A stretch of 64,000 nt of DNA, taken from Streptomyces sp. ISL-1. Lineage in GTDB: Bacteria; Actinomycetota; Actinomycetes; Streptomycetales; Streptomycetaceae. The notes beneath the pieces were generated by a model. The model ran no database searches and had not been told where the DNA came from. It saw nothing but the letters and a program-made list of their open reading frames with translations. Both the position numbers and the translations under genes were made by a program. The stretch's first letter is position 1; every line of letters starts with the position of its first letter. The stretch covers positions 411,340-475,339 of the forward strand of contig NZ_JAGGOI010000007.1 of NCBI RefSeq assembly GCF_018614585.1. The letters run 5' to 3'. Shown here piece after piece: positions 52,248 to 61,787 of this stretch.

Positions 52248-52832
52248 TCAGAAAGACGTCTCCCGCACACTGGCCCGGTCCGAGGGAACGGTCGTCGACG
52301 TGATCTCCGAGCGGTGCCGGTCGGCCGCGAAAGTCACCGTCAGGGTGTCCGGCGCGCTCTGTGTCGTGCTTGCCGTGAAGCCCTGGCCCGGCACCGCCGA
52401 GATGAGGCATACCCCGCCGCTCCCGTAGCGCACGGTGGCCTGCCCGCCCTGGGACGAGATGGTGTGCACGCCCGAACCGCCCTGTTCGCAGCCCTCGCCG
52501 GCCGAGTTCGCTCCGGACGGCTCCTGGGGAGGCTGTGGAGTCGTACGGGCCGCGGGGGTTGGCGACGCCGTACGGGGTCTGTCGGTCTTCCGGGGCGGCG
52601 TCGGCCTGGGTGCGGACGGGCTCGGGGTGGGCTCGGGGCTCGGGGAGGCGCTCGGGCGCGGTGTCACCGTGGCCCGCGGCGAGGTGGTGGCGAAATCCTT
52701 CGGGGCCGACTGCGCGACCGGCGCGGTCGGCCTGGTCGATCCCACCACGAAATGGACCGTGATGATGACGGCTGTGACGCTGGCCGCCGTGCAGGACAGC
52801 CAGATGAGCACGTAGCGCAGGTACCGGGACAC
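52248..52832 (-). CDS. Membrane-anchored protein with Pro/Ser/Thr-rich stalk
   Basis: A 194-residue protein. Residues 8-30 are one membrane helix (VLIWLSCTAASVTAVIITVHFVV). A long Pro/Thr/Ser stalk (about 35-100) is followed by an extracytoplasmic beta domain with one disulphide-like Cys pair (GEGCEQGG...GGVCLISAV). It is divergent from the two-component response regulator gene, whose start is 36 bases away, so the two may share a control region and the protein may report to the kinase. Confidence 0.75.
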   Translation of the reverse strand: MSRYLRYVLIWLSCTAASVTAVIITVHFVVGSTRPTAPVAQSAPKDFATTSPRATVTPRPSASPSPEPTPSPSAPRPTPPRKTDRPRTASPTPAARTTPQPPQEPSGANSAGEGCEQGGSGVHTISSQGGQATVRYGSGGVCLISAVPGQGFTASTTQSAPDTLTVTFAADRHRSEITSTTVPSDRASVRETSF

Positions 52833-52868
52833 GACACCATCTTGGCGGACCCGCTAACGTGCCTGCTC

Positions 52869-53561
52869 ATGGCCTCCGTACTTGTCGTCGAGGACGACCC
52901 AGTCATCCGGGCCGCGCTGATCGAGGTCCTCACCGGACACGGGTACGCGGTGAAGACCGCTCACCAGGGTTTCGAGGCGCTGCGGCAGATCACCCAGGGC
53001 CCGCCCGACATCGTCGTGCTCGACCTCGGACTGCCGGACCTGGACGGTCTCGACGTCCTGCGGATGATCCGCGGCATCTCACGCGTACCCGTACTGGTCG
53101 CCACGGCCCGCGACGACGACACGGAGATCATCAGACTCCTCAACACCGGAGCCGACGACTACATGGTCAAGCCTTTCTCCGGCGGCCAGCTCGCCGCCAG
53201 AATCGCCGCCGTACTGCGGCGTTCCGGGCCCGGCGCGGACGACGGCGACCGGCAGCCGGTCCTCCAGGTCGCCGGTCTCAGGATCGACCCGCTCGCCCGA
53301 ACCGCGCACCTGGATGACCGCGAACTCTCCCTGACCCGACGGGAGTTCGACCTGCTCGCCTACCTCGCGCGCAACGCCGACCAGGTCATATCCCGGCAGC
53401 GCATACTCGCCGAGGTCTGGCAGCAGCCGTATCTCGAGGACCAGACGGTTGACGTCCACCTCTCGGCACTGCGCAGGAAGCTGGGTGAGAAGGCCGCGGA
53501 TCCGCGCTATCTGCACACGGTGCGCGGTATCGGGATCAAGCTGGTCGCCTCGCCGTCATGA
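52869..53561 (+). CDS. OmpR-family response regulator
   Basis: A 230-residue two-component regulator. The receiver domain (1-120) has the acidic pair EDD (8-10), the phosphoacceptor Asp52 in VVLDLGLPD and the Lys in DDYMVKPFSG. The winged-helix domain (about 135-228) includes LTRREFDLLAYLARNADQVISRQRILAEVW and LRRKLGEKAADPRYLHTVRGIGIKL. The ATG follows an AACGTGCC context with a weak ribosome site. The kinase gene overlaps its stop (ATGA), so they are one unit. Confidence 0.92.
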   Translation: MASVLVVEDDPVIRAALIEVLTGHGYAVKTAHQGFEALRQITQGPPDIVVLDLGLPDLDGLDVLRMIRGISRVPVLVATARDDDTEIIRLLNTGADDYMVKPFSGGQLAARIAAVLRRSGPGADDGDRQPVLQVAGLRIDPLARTAHLDDRELSLTRREFDLLAYLARNADQVISRQRILAEVWQQPYLEDQTVDVHLSALRRKLGEKAADPRYLHTVRGIGIKLVASPS

Positions 53562-54862
53562 GACGCGCCCTCGCAGGGATCTCGCTCGCGGCGACGCTGA
53601 TGATCGCGCTGTCCTTCCTCATTCCGCTCGCCCTGCTCGTACGCGAACAGGCCCGGGACCGGGTGACCACCGCCGCCGAACAGCGTGCGGCCGCCCTCGC
53701 GCCGGTACTCGCCCTGACCACGAGACCGGCCGATGTACAGCAGGCCGTCGCGGGCCTGGGCTCGGACGACCAGCTCGCCGTACGGCTCCCGGACGGCGGG
53801 CTCGTGGGCACTTTGCATGCGCCGCCGCAGGCGCTGGACCGCGCGGTGGGCAAACGGGAGACGCTGGCGCTCGACACCGCCGATGGATGGATCTATCTCC
53901 AGCCCGTCGTCCTGGACCGGAACCGGGTGGCGGTCGTCGAGGCATACGTACCCGCCGGGTATCTGACCCGGGGCGTGTGGGCCTCGTGGGGCGTCATGTC
54001 GCTGCTCGCGCTCGGCCTGGTCGGCGGCTCGGTGCTGGTCGCCGACCGGCTGGGCGCCCGGGTCGTCCGCTCCTCCAGGAGCCTGAAGCGCGCCTCCCTG
54101 GCCCTGGGGTCGGGGGACCTCGACGTACGGGTGGAACCGGACGGTCCGCCGGAGTTGCAGGAAGCGGGGGCCGCGTTCAACACGATGGCCGACCGGGTCG
54201 TGGAACTGCTCGCCATCGAGCGGGAGATGGTCGCGGACCTCTCGCACCGGCTCAGGACGCCGCTGACCGCGCTGTACCTGGAGGCGGATCTGCTGGGCGG
54301 GTCACCGGGCGCCCGGCGGATCACGGAGGCCGTCGCGCAGCTGGAGAGCGAACTGGACTCGATCATCACCGCCGCCCGCACCCCGCTGGCCGCCGGCCCG
54401 GCGAACGGGGCAAAGCCGGCACGCCCGAGCGAGGTGACCCAGGTGGTGGCGATGCGGCTCGACTTCTGGTCGGTGCTCGCCACCCAGCAGGACCGGCTGT
54501 GCGAACGCTCTTTCACGCCGCGGCCGACGCCCATAGCGTTCCCCGAGGACGACCTTGCCGCGGTCGTGGACGCGCTGATCGGGAACGTCTTCCGGCACAC
54601 TCCGCAGGGCACCGCCTTCGCCGTACGCGTGGAGCGTGCCGATCGCCATGTGCTGCTGACGGTGGAGGACGCGGGCCCCGGCGTTGCCGACCCGGACGCC
54701 GCGCTCACCCGGGGTGTCAGCGTCGGCGGCTCCACGGGCCTCGGCCTGGACATCGTGGGGCGTGCGGCCCGCGCGGCGGGCGGGGAGCTGGAGATCACCC
54801 GCGCGCCGATGGGCGGGGCTCGGGTGCGGGTGTCGTTCGGGCTGGCGGGCGACGGGCGGTAG
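53558..54862 (+). CDS. Sensor histidine kinase
   Basis: A 434-residue membrane kinase. Two membrane helices (about 8-28 and 143-165) flank an extracytoplasmic sensor of about 115 residues. A HAMP linker follows (VVRSSRSLKRASLALGSGDLDVRV). The H-box is MVADLSHRLRTPLTALYLE (His near 229). The N-box is ALIGNVFRHTPQG and the G-box EDAGPGVADPD...GGSTGLGLDIV. It phosphorylates the overlapping regulator. The ligand is unknown; a divergent membrane-anchored protein next to the operon may be part of the sensing system. Confidence 0.9.
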   Translation: MRRALAGISLAATLMIALSFLIPLALLVREQARDRVTTAAEQRAAALAPVLALTTRPADVQQAVAGLGSDDQLAVRLPDGGLVGTLHAPPQALDRAVGKRETLALDTADGWIYLQPVVLDRNRVAVVEAYVPAGYLTRGVWASWGVMSLLALGLVGGSVLVADRLGARVVRSSRSLKRASLALGSGDLDVRVEPDGPPELQEAGAAFNTMADRVVELLAIEREMVADLSHRLRTPLTALYLEADLLGGSPGARRITEAVAQLESELDSIITAARTPLAAGPANGAKPARPSEVTQVVAMRLDFWSVLATQQDRLCERSFTPRPTPIAFPEDDLAAVVDALIGNVFRHTPQGTAFAVRVERADRHVLLTVEDAGPGVADPDAALTRGVSVGGSTGLGLDIVGRAARAAGGELEITRAPMGGARVRVSFGLAGDGR

Positions 54863-54868
54863 CGGGCC

Positions 54869-55711
54869 CTACCGGCTCGCGCCGAAGTCCTGCGTCCACC
54901 AGGGGCCGCCGTCCCCGAAGTGCACTCCGATGCCTATCTCCTTGAAGGAGCAGTTGAGGATGTTGGCGCGGTGGCCGGGGCTGTTCATCCAGGCGTCCAT
55001 GACGGCGGCCGCGTCGGACTGCCCGCGGGCTATGTTCTCGCCCAGCGTGGACCAGAGATACCCGGCGGCGTCGACGCGGCCGGCCATCGTGGACCCGTCG
55101 GGTCCGGTGTGGGACATCACGCCACTGCGGGCCATGACATCGCTGTAGTCGTCCGCGGCCTCGGTCAGCTTCGCGTTGGAGGTGAGCGGCGAGCAACCGG
55201 CCGACGCGCGTTCCTTGTTGACGAGCGTGAGGACCTGGGCCTCGGCGCCGTCCGAGGACCCCGACCCCGTGCCCGCCCCGGAACCGCCGGAGGACGAGGC
55301 TGATCCGCCTCCACCTCCGGACCCACCCGTTCCGCTCCCACTCTTCGCCTGGACCGTGGGCTTCGGCGCGGTCGTGGGACTCGCCGTCCGCTTCGGCTTG
55401 GCCGAGGCCGGAAGGGAGGTGGACGGGCTCGTCGACGCGATCGCCTCAGGGCTCCCCGACGGCGAGGCAAGCGGCGACTCGCTGCCCGCCGCAGTGTCGT
55501 CCTCGCCCGGCCCGGCCACGTCACCGGCGGCGTTCGTCTCCACCCGGCCGGCCGTCTTGTCGTCGTTCCCGCCGCCTGTGGCGAGGGTGACTCCGACACC
55601 CGCCGTGACGGTGATCACGCCCAGCGCCAGCGCGACGCTGCGTGCCCGCTTCCCGCCCTTGGGGCGGGCGTGGGAACGGGAGTTCGGGCCATCGGCTCGT
55701 CGGGAACCCAT
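54869..55711 (-). CDS. CAP/SCP-domain surface protein
   Basis: A 280-residue protein. A basic N-terminus and one membrane helix (VALALGVITVTAGVGVTLA) anchor it. A low-complexity Ser/Gly/Thr/Pro linker (about 45-155) precedes the C-terminal CAP domain (about 160-280). CAP motifs are LTLVNKERASAGCSPLTSNAKLTEAADDYSDVMARSGVMSHTGPDG, then GENIARGQSDAAAVMDAWMNSPGHRANILNCSFKEIGIGVHFGDGGPWWTQDFG. The His of SHTG and of PGHR and the Glu of GENI form the conserved CAP cavity. Bacterial CAP proteins act in cell-surface or lipid binding roles. ATG 55711 follows GAGGTG. Confidence 0.9.
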   Translation of the reverse strand: MGSRRADGPNSRSHARPKGGKRARSVALALGVITVTAGVGVTLATGGGNDDKTAGRVETNAAGDVAGPGEDDTAAGSESPLASPSGSPEAIASTSPSTSLPASAKPKRTASPTTAPKPTVQAKSGSGTGGSGGGGGSASSSGGSGAGTGSGSSDGAEAQVLTLVNKERASAGCSPLTSNAKLTEAADDYSDVMARSGVMSHTGPDGSTMAGRVDAAGYLWSTLGENIARGQSDAAAVMDAWMNSPGHRANILNCSFKEIGIGVHFGDGGPWWTQDFGASR

Positions 55712-55996
55712 ACGTGCAACACCTCGGAAGGAAGACGGCTGAGCAGGCGAGATCCCGGCAGACGCAGCCGCGCCCACCGGGATCACGGTGGGGGGTTGAC
55801 GAGAGCGTAAGCCGGTCCATGCGCCAAAAGGCCCTGAGGAAGGGCTTCTTCACGAAGCCATAAGAAAGCCATCAGACTCCCGCCAGGTACGGCGGGCAGG
55901 CCGCGAGGCGATGTGTACGGTCCACCCCTCTTGTGGGCAGGCGCAGCCTGTGGCATATAGGTCTGGACCATTGCCGTCCGCCGTGGAGGTCCGACT

Positions 55997-56953
55997 GTGC
56001 AACGTCCCCCCACACTCCCCGCGTTGGCCTGCGCCGCCGCTCTCCTGCTGACCGCCTGCGGAGGCGAGGGCAAAGACACCGAGAACCCGTCGCCCCCCGG
56101 CGGCGTCACGGCCCAGGCGGGCAGCGCCACATCCGTGCATGTCATGTGGGAGCAGGCCACCGACAACAAGGCCGTTACCGGGTACGAGGTGTTCCAGCAG
56201 GGCGCCAAGGTCAAGACGCTGCCGGGCACCAAACACATGGTCGACATCGACCGGCTGTCCCCGACGACGGCCTACACCTTCACCGTCCGCGCGCGCGACG
56301 CCGCCGGGAACCTCTCCGAGCCCAGTGCCGCCGTGCCCGTCACCACCCCGGCCCCCACGCCGGAGGACCACAAGGCGCCATCGCGGCCCGTGAAGCTGCG
56401 CGGCCGGGCCGAGGGGAGCCGCGCGGCCACTCTGTCCTGGGGGCGCGCCGCCGACGACGTGGGCGTCACCTCGTACGACATCTACCAGGAGGATTCCCGC
56501 ATCCACAGCGTGAGCGGCACTGAGAGAACGGCTCACGTCACCGGCCTGCGGCCAGGCACCGTCTACACCTTCACGGTACGGGCGCGCGACGCCGCCGAGA
56601 ACTCGTCGCCGGACAGCGCCGCCGTCGACCTCACCACCGCGTCGGCGCCCGGGAAGGGACCCAGCACGGCGCCCACCGATCTCAACGCGACGGCCCGCAA
56701 GGGGAACGTCGACCTGGCCTGGACGCCGCCCGCGACGGGCGGGCCGGTCAAGGAGCATCAGCTGTTCCTGAACGGGAAGTTGGCCACCACGATCGTCTGG
56801 GGCGCCGAGCCTCCCGCCGGGACGGCGACGTACACCTTCATGGTCACGGACAAGCCCGGCACCCGTTACAGCGTCAAGCTCCGGGCCAGGCTGCCCGACG
56901 GGAAGTGGGGCGACTTCTCCGCGCAGCGCACGGTGGTCGTCGCCGGTCGGTGA
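55997..56953 (+). CDS. Lipoprotein with fibronectin type III repeats
   Basis: A 318-residue lipoprotein. The lipobox LTACGG places Cys near residue 21 after a short hydrophobic signal. Three fibronectin III domains follow: about 33-118, 130-215 and 225-318. The first two contain the near-identical phrase TYTFTVRARDAAGNLS/ENSS with VTGYEVFQ/VTSYDIYQ in the B-strand, a recent duplication. The role is probably carbohydrate or cell-surface contact. The start is GTG 55997 with GGAGG close upstream. Confidence 0.88.
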   Translation: MQRPPTLPALACAAALLLTACGGEGKDTENPSPPGGVTAQAGSATSVHVMWEQATDNKAVTGYEVFQQGAKVKTLPGTKHMVDIDRLSPTTAYTFTVRARDAAGNLSEPSAAVPVTTPAPTPEDHKAPSRPVKLRGRAEGSRAATLSWGRAADDVGVTSYDIYQEDSRIHSVSGTERTAHVTGLRPGTVYTFTVRARDAAENSSPDSAAVDLTTASAPGKGPSTAPTDLNATARKGNVDLAWTPPATGGPVKEHQLFLNGKLATTIVWGAEPPAGTATYTFMVTDKPGTRYSVKLRARLPDGKWGDFSAQRTVVVAGR

Positions 56954-56974
56954 GCGCCACTCCGGTGTGCGCGT

Positions 56975-57913
56975 TCACGCCCGCTCAAGTGCCGCCTGTT
57001 CGGTGCGGTGTTCGTGGACGCGCAGGTTCAGGGTGGCCAGATCGAGCAGCGGGGTCGCGACCGACAGGGCGCGGGCGCGCGTCACGAAATCGCCGAAGAC
57101 GTGCTCGACCTCGGTCGGACGGCCGCTCATGACATCGCGGTACATGGAGGAGGCGAACGGTGACCCGGCCCGGGTCACGATCGAGATGGTGGTGGCGAGT
57201 TCGGCCTCCGGGACGGGGAAGCCCGCCGCGGCCGATACCGCGGCGGCCTCGGCCAGGATGGCGGGACCGAGGCCAAAGCCGCCGGGGACCGCGCTGACGT
57301 CGCCGACGGTGCCGCGCATCAGGCAGGTCAGGGCGCCGACGGTGGTGATGAAGACCCACTTGTGCCACATCGCCGCGACGATGTCCGTCGACACACTCGC
57401 GTCGATGCCCGCGTCGTCCAGGAGGGCGTGGACGGCGTCCACTCGTGGTGACGGCCGGCTGTCCTGCTCGCCGATGGTCAAGGTCGCGAGTGGGGCGAGG
57501 CGGACGATGTCTCCGTCGTCGTTCACGGTGGTGAGGATCTTGGCCACGCCGCCCAGAACCGGTCGGGCGCCGAAGCGTGCGTTGAGCTGGTCGAGATGGG
57601 CCATGCCGTTGAGGAAGGGCACGATGGCGGTCTTCGGGCCGATCGCCGGAGCGGCATCCTCGATGGCCTGCTCGAGGGTGGTGGCCTTGACCGACAGCAG
57701 CACCAGGTCGTAGGGGGAGGAGAGTTCGTCGGCGGTGACCAGCTGGGGTGTGAGCACCTCTTCCTCGCCCAGACCGATGATGCGCAGACCCCGCTCACGC
57801 AGAGTCGCGGCGCGACGCGGGCGGACGAGGAAGGTGACATCCCGTCCGGCCTGGGCGAGGCGGGCGCCGAAGTAGCCTCCCGTGGCTCCGGCGCCGACGA
57901 CCAGGATCCTCAT
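56975..57913 (-). CDS. panE: Ketopantoate reductase family protein
   Basis: A 312-residue NAD(P)-dependent reductase of the ApbA/PanE family, which reduces 2-dehydropantoate to pantoate in pantothenate synthesis. It opens MRILVVGAGATGGYFGARLAQAGRDV, with the GxGxxG loop. SSPYDLVLLSVKATTLEQAIEDAAP is typical. The catalytic Lys is in MWHKWVFITTVGALTCL (near residue 185). Several paralogues occur per Streptomyces genome, so the true substrate may differ. The 3' neighbour is the fibronectin lipoprotein, 21 bases away, convergent. Confidence 0.85.
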   Translation of the reverse strand: MRILVVGAGATGGYFGARLAQAGRDVTFLVRPRRAATLRERGLRIIGLGEEEVLTPQLVTADELSSPYDLVLLSVKATTLEQAIEDAAPAIGPKTAIVPFLNGMAHLDQLNARFGARPVLGGVAKILTTVNDDGDIVRLAPLATLTIGEQDSRPSPRVDAVHALLDDAGIDASVSTDIVAAMWHKWVFITTVGALTCLMRGTVGDVSAVPGGFGLGPAILAEAAAVSAAAGFPVPEAELATTISIVTRAGSPFASSMYRDVMSGRPTEVEHVFGDFVTRARALSVATPLLDLATLNLRVHEHRTEQAALERA

Positions 57914-58190
57914 GAGTGTTGAACCTTTCGAAGTTCTGTCGTGGACCGGCCAATGCGTGTTGCCGTCGCAGGGTAAGGCATGTCGGTTCGGCGAGTGCCC
58001 CTGGCATGTCCCGGGACGACTTGATCAAGCAGGCCTGCGAGTTCTTGGCTGGTGGCGTACCCCCCATGGACATCCATGCCTGTCCGGCGGCGGACATCTC
58101 CGAGCGGTACCGGCAGCGCGGGGGCGGGCCGGCGGGTGGGTGCGCTACCGATGACGTCCCGTTGGTAGGTCAAGTACCTGACGTACTGCC

Positions 58191-59069
58191 TCAGTGATCT
58201 TCGATCGGTACGGGATCTCCGAGCGGGTCGTTCGGATTCATCTTGAACTGCGGTGGTGTGAAGGTGCCGTCCTGCTGTTGGTAGTCGTACTGGGGTGCGC
58301 CGTTGCCGGAGGCGACAGCGAACGGTGTGCCGTTGTCCTTGTTCACTTTGGTTTTTCTGCGCACGCCTTCGCTCGACCATTCCACGACGAAACTGAAGGT
58401 GTGTACATCCGCCGTCGTGAACGCGACGATGGTGAAAGTCTCCGGATCGCTCTCGGTGACCTGAACGGGAAAGCCTCGTACCCGCATCTTCCCCGCGGCG
58501 TTCTCGCCCGACTTGAACGCCAGGGCCGGAGTCTTCTTGTCGAGGTCGGCCAGGAACGCACTGAAGTTGCTTCCCCCGCAGCCGCCGACCCTGCGGACGC
58601 GCACGCCGGTCGCGGGTGTCGGTTTCACGTCCACTACATCGACGGTGATGTTCTGGATCGTCACGGCGCGGCCGGTCTTGCCCTGGAGCGTCAGGTCGAT
58701 GGTCGTGCGGTCGGCAGTTACGGCGCTGTGATTGCTGTCGAACGTGGCGAGCCGCTTGTTGTGCGCGGCGACCTGTGCGCTTGTTCTGGCCGCGCCACTG
58801 TCAACGTGGGCTGCAATGTCTTCCAGGGGCGGGGCCTTGGGGTAGACCCTGCCGGGACCGTTCTCGCAGGCGTCCCAGGGGTCGCTTTCCCGGGAGGTGA
58901 ACGTGAAGGGTGGCCCACTGACTTTCTTCGGCGCTTCCGACCCGTTGCGGTTGTTGCTGTTTCCGTCTCCGCATACCGAGGAGTCGTTGCACTCATTGTG
59001 CGAACAGCCCAGAAGTACAGGACCGGCGCAGATGGCCAGGCCGCAGAGTAGAGCGATGGGCCGCTTCAT
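58191..59069 (-). CDS. Lipoprotein of unknown function with NEC...VCG motif
   Basis: A 292-residue lipoprotein with lipobox LLGC near residue 22. The first 20 mature residues are NECNDSSVCGDGNSNNRNGS, a motif that recurs in the small neighbour. The rest is beta-rich, with a single Cys pair in the middle (GGCGGSNFSAFL region). It contains no catalytic motif I know. Its ATG overlaps the stop of the small gene (ATGA). The shared N-terminal motif suggests the two interact or arose together. Confidence 0.72.
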   Translation of the reverse strand: MKRPIALLCGLAICAGPVLLGCSHNECNDSSVCGDGNSNNRNGSEAPKKVSGPPFTFTSRESDPWDACENGPGRVYPKAPPLEDIAAHVDSGAARTSAQVAAHNKRLATFDSNHSAVTADRTTIDLTLQGKTGRAVTIQNITVDVVDVKPTPATGVRVRRVGGCGGSNFSAFLADLDKKTPALAFKSGENAAGKMRVRGFPVQVTESDPETFTIVAFTTADVHTFSFVVEWSSEGVRRKTKVNKDNGTPFAVASGNGAPQYDYQQQDGTFTPPQFKMNPNDPLGDPVPIEDH

Positions 59070-59272
59070 CTTCCACTTTCCTGGGGTGCCGGGTCGGTTA
59101 CAACTCCATTGTTATTGTTGTTGTTGTTTTCGTGACCGCACACGGTGTGACCAGAGCACTCGTTGCGGTCCCCGCCGATGGTGTCCGTGGCCCACACCGC
59201 GCCGACGATGGCGACTGCCGCGGCGATGATCGCGAGTAACACCCGCGTTCGCTGAGTCCCGTTCATGGTCAT
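59066..59272 (-). CDS. Small membrane protein with NEC...VCG motif and Asn run
   Basis: A 68-residue protein. One membrane helix (VLLAIIAAAVAIVGAVWAT) precedes an exposed NECSGHTVCGHE segment and a run of about seven Asn (encoded by an AAC/AAT repeat), then ends DPAPQESGR. The pattern NEC, four residues, VCG and Asn-rich stretch is the same as in the next gene's mature N-terminus. ATG 59272 or ATG 59266 can be the start. The ATGA overlap makes it an operon with the lipoprotein. Confidence 0.7.
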   Translation of the reverse strand: MTMNGTQRTRVLLAIIAAAVAIVGAVWATDTIGGDRNECSGHTVCGHENNNNNNNGVVTDPAPQESGR

Positions 59273-59930
59273 GATTCCCCCTGCCGTCGGCAGACGCTGG
59301 TGAAGGTCCTGCAGCGCCCCAGTATCTCCGTCCCTCGCCACTAGTGGGAGGATTTTCCCCAGATCATGGGAGATGAGTGGGTAACCCGCCTATGGGGGAC
59401 TCGGTTTGGCGGAGGGGCGCGGCCGTGTACCCCTTCTCGGCGACCGAGGTCCGCTGAGGTGCTTCGGTATTACCCGACAGGGACGAGCGCGACCGGCGGC
59501 GGTACGCGATGCTCACCACTGTCGACATCGACCCGGTGCATCTCGCAGCGCACGGAGTCGACGCCGGGGATCTCTGTCGCCTCACGATTGACACCGGGAC
59601 ACAACTCCTGCATCCAGGCGACCGCTTGGTTCAGCAGAGTGTGTGCCCGTGCCTCGGGGTGGCGGAGCGGTCCGTTCGGCGATGTCCTGCCCTCAGGCGG
59701 TGTACGTGGGCCGACGGTTCGTGTACGCGGGCGTGCCCGGTCGCCGCCCGAAATCCGACGTGCGGCAGGGTGTGTTCGGGGAGTTCCTGGGAGTCGCCCG
59801 GCGTCGCTTCCCCGCGACCATGACCCACAGGTGGACCTGACCCGGGCGCCCTGGCTTCCACGCGGCGGCACATCACAACCTCGTGACCTCGGTCGGGAAC
59901 AAACCACTTCGGTCCGTAGTTCCGCAGGTC
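59273..59930. other. Gene-free stretch, possible remnant
   Basis: About 650 bases with no complete gene. On the reverse strand 59640-59470 reads fluently (RAHTLLNQAVAWMQELCPGVNREATEI...), ends at a stop and has no acceptable start, so it may be a remnant. A TTTTCCCC stretch at 59352 is not related to the 10-12 kb motif by spacing. The PhzF promoter should lie in the last 100 bases. Confidence 0.45.
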
Positions 59931-60797
59931 ATGACGACCAAGCACGAAGTCCTGCGCTACACCGCCTTTTCCGGCGACCCCGAAGGAGGCAACCCCGCCG
60001 GGGTCGTCCTCGATGCCTCAGGACTCGGGGACGCCGACATGCTCTTCATCGCCGCCGACCTCGGGTACAGCGAGTCCGCGTTCCTTTCCGCGCCGCCCGA
60101 AGGGCTCGCGGGGGAGGCCGGACGGGCATTCACCGTCCGGTACTTCAGCCCCAAGGCGGAGGTGCCGTTCTGCGGTCACGCCACGGTCGCCACGGCCATC
60201 GCCCTCGGCGAGCGCATCGGTACGGGCGACATGGTGTTCGCCACGCGCGCGGGGACGGTGCCGGTGACGGTGAGCGAGGAGAGCGGGGCGCTGCGGGCCA
60301 CGCTCACCACGGTCGAGCCGCACACCGAGGACATCGCGGACACCGACCTCGCCGAGGCACTGGCGGCGCTGGACTGGCCGGCCGCCGATCTGGATCCCGC
60401 GCTGCCGCCCCGTATCGCCTTCGCCGGAGCCCGGCATCTGGTACTCGCTGCCGCGACCCGTAAGCGGCTGGCGGATCTGGCGTACGACTTCGAACGTCTG
60501 GAAGCGGTGATGCGCCGCCTCGATCTGACCACGGTGCAGTTGGTGTGGCGGGAGTCGGCGAACGTCTTCCATGTGCGCGACCCGTTCCCGGTGGGCGGCG
60601 TCGTCGAGGACCCGGCGACGGGAGCGGCGGCAGGCGCGTTCGGCGCGTACGCGCGGGAAATCGGTCTGGTTCCCGAGGCGGCGGTCCTCACCCTCCACCA
60701 GGGCGAGGACATGGGCCGCCCGGGGGTGCTGACCGTGGAACTGCGCGAGGGGGACATGCGGGTGCGGGTGAGCGGGACAGGCACACGGATTGCCTGA
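59931..60797 (+). CDS. PhzF family isomerase-like protein
   Basis: A 288-residue protein of the PhzF/diaminopimelate epimerase-like fold. Hallmarks: DPEGGNPAGVVLDA near residue 15, ESAFL (Glu near 44, the catalytic position in PhzF), VRYFSPKAEVPFCGHATVATAIAL (about 65-90) and GVVEDPATGAAAGAFGAYARE near residue 225. It catalyses an isomerisation of unknown substrate; true phenazine genes are absent here. ATG 59931 is preferred; ATG 59883 would add 16 residues with no match to the family. Confidence 0.87.
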   Translation: MTTKHEVLRYTAFSGDPEGGNPAGVVLDASGLGDADMLFIAADLGYSESAFLSAPPEGLAGEAGRAFTVRYFSPKAEVPFCGHATVATAIALGERIGTGDMVFATRAGTVPVTVSEESGALRATLTTVEPHTEDIADTDLAEALAALDWPAADLDPALPPRIAFAGARHLVLAAATRKRLADLAYDFERLEAVMRRLDLTTVQLVWRESANVFHVRDPFPVGGVVEDPATGAAAGAFGAYAREIGLVPEAAVLTLHQGEDMGRPGVLTVELREGDMRVRVSGTGTRIA

Positions 60798-60880
60798 CGA
60801 GGGCGGGCCGCCCTGCTGGGGCCCGCGAGCCGCCGACCGGCTCGGGCACCGTGTGCCGTGGATGCGACAGGCCAGGCGAT

Positions 60881-61627
60881 TCACCGGTCGGCGGGCTTCT
60901 CCCAGATCGAGACGTGCTGGCGACTCTCGCTGGTGAAGGCCTCCCGCGTCCATCCGTCCCACCGGTCGCGCAGCCCTAGCCCTGCGAGCTGTGCCATCAA
61001 GTCGAGTTCCGCCGGCCACACGTACCGGAACGGGATTGACCTGTACTCTCCGCGGCCGTCGATGACCTCAACGTAGTTCGAACTCATCGCCTGGGTGGCC
61101 ACGTCGTAGGCGTCGAACGCCCACCGCGTCGGGCTCACATGGAATGGCACGATGTTCTGCCCGGCCGGGAGCTTTCTCAGGTCGGGAACCATGACCTCGA
61201 TGACGAAACAGCCTCCGGGTTCGAGATGAGCCGCGACGTTGCGGAAGCAGGCCACCTGCGCCGCCTGTGTCGTCAGGTTCATGATCGTGTTGAAGACCAG
61301 ATAGGCGAGCGAGAACTTCCCGTCCACCTTCGTTGTCGCGAAGTCGCCGATCGTGACTCCGATCGCGCTGCCGCCGCCTGGCTTGGCGCGCATCCGGGCA
61401 ACCATCGCCCGTGACACGTCGATGCCGTGAACCGGGACTCCCTGATGGGCCAGCGGCAACGCGATACGTCCTGTCCCGATGCCCAGCTCAAGGGCCCGGC
61501 CGTCGCCGGCCAGCTCCGCCAGAACGCCGACCGCCGTATCTACGACGTTCGGAGTGAACATGTCTGCCGACGACTCGTCGTACGCAGCCGCAACGTGCTC
61601 TCCGAAGTAGCCGTCCCCATCGTCCAT
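60881..61627 (-). CDS. Class I SAM-dependent methyltransferase
   Basis: A 248-residue methyltransferase. Motif I is ALELGIGTGRIALPLAHQG (about 46-64), followed by an acidic residue in GIDVSRAMVARMRAKPGG. FSLAYLVFNTIMNLTTQ is the post-II segment. The substrate is not evident. ATG 61627 is chosen because upstream codons are not family-like, but no good ribosome site is present. Confidence 0.85.
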   Translation of the reverse strand: MDDGDGYFGEHVAAAYDESSADMFTPNVVDTAVGVLAELAGDGRALELGIGTGRIALPLAHQGVPVHGIDVSRAMVARMRAKPGGGSAIGVTIGDFATTKVDGKFSLAYLVFNTIMNLTTQAAQVACFRNVAAHLEPGGCFVIEVMVPDLRKLPAGQNIVPFHVSPTRWAFDAYDVATQAMSSNYVEVIDGRGEYRSIPFRYVWPAELDLMAQLAGLGLRDRWDGWTREAFTSESRQHVSIWEKPADR

Positions 61628-61787
61628 CGTCCAGACCGTACTGCGTATGTCCTTGCAGAGCGTGCGAATTTCAGGCTGCTCGGACCGTGAAGGCGTGCGG
61701 GACGGTGCGCTTGGGAGCGCACAGCCCTGCCCTGTGGACGACAACAGGTGGACCAGAGCAATGGACGGTCACCGTCGCCCGCCACGG

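Noticed and set aside
55720..55996. Cyclic-di-AMP riboswitch upstream of surface protein genes
   Set aside because: The conserved riboswitch core bases are not present; only a weak TTGACG and short stems are seen.
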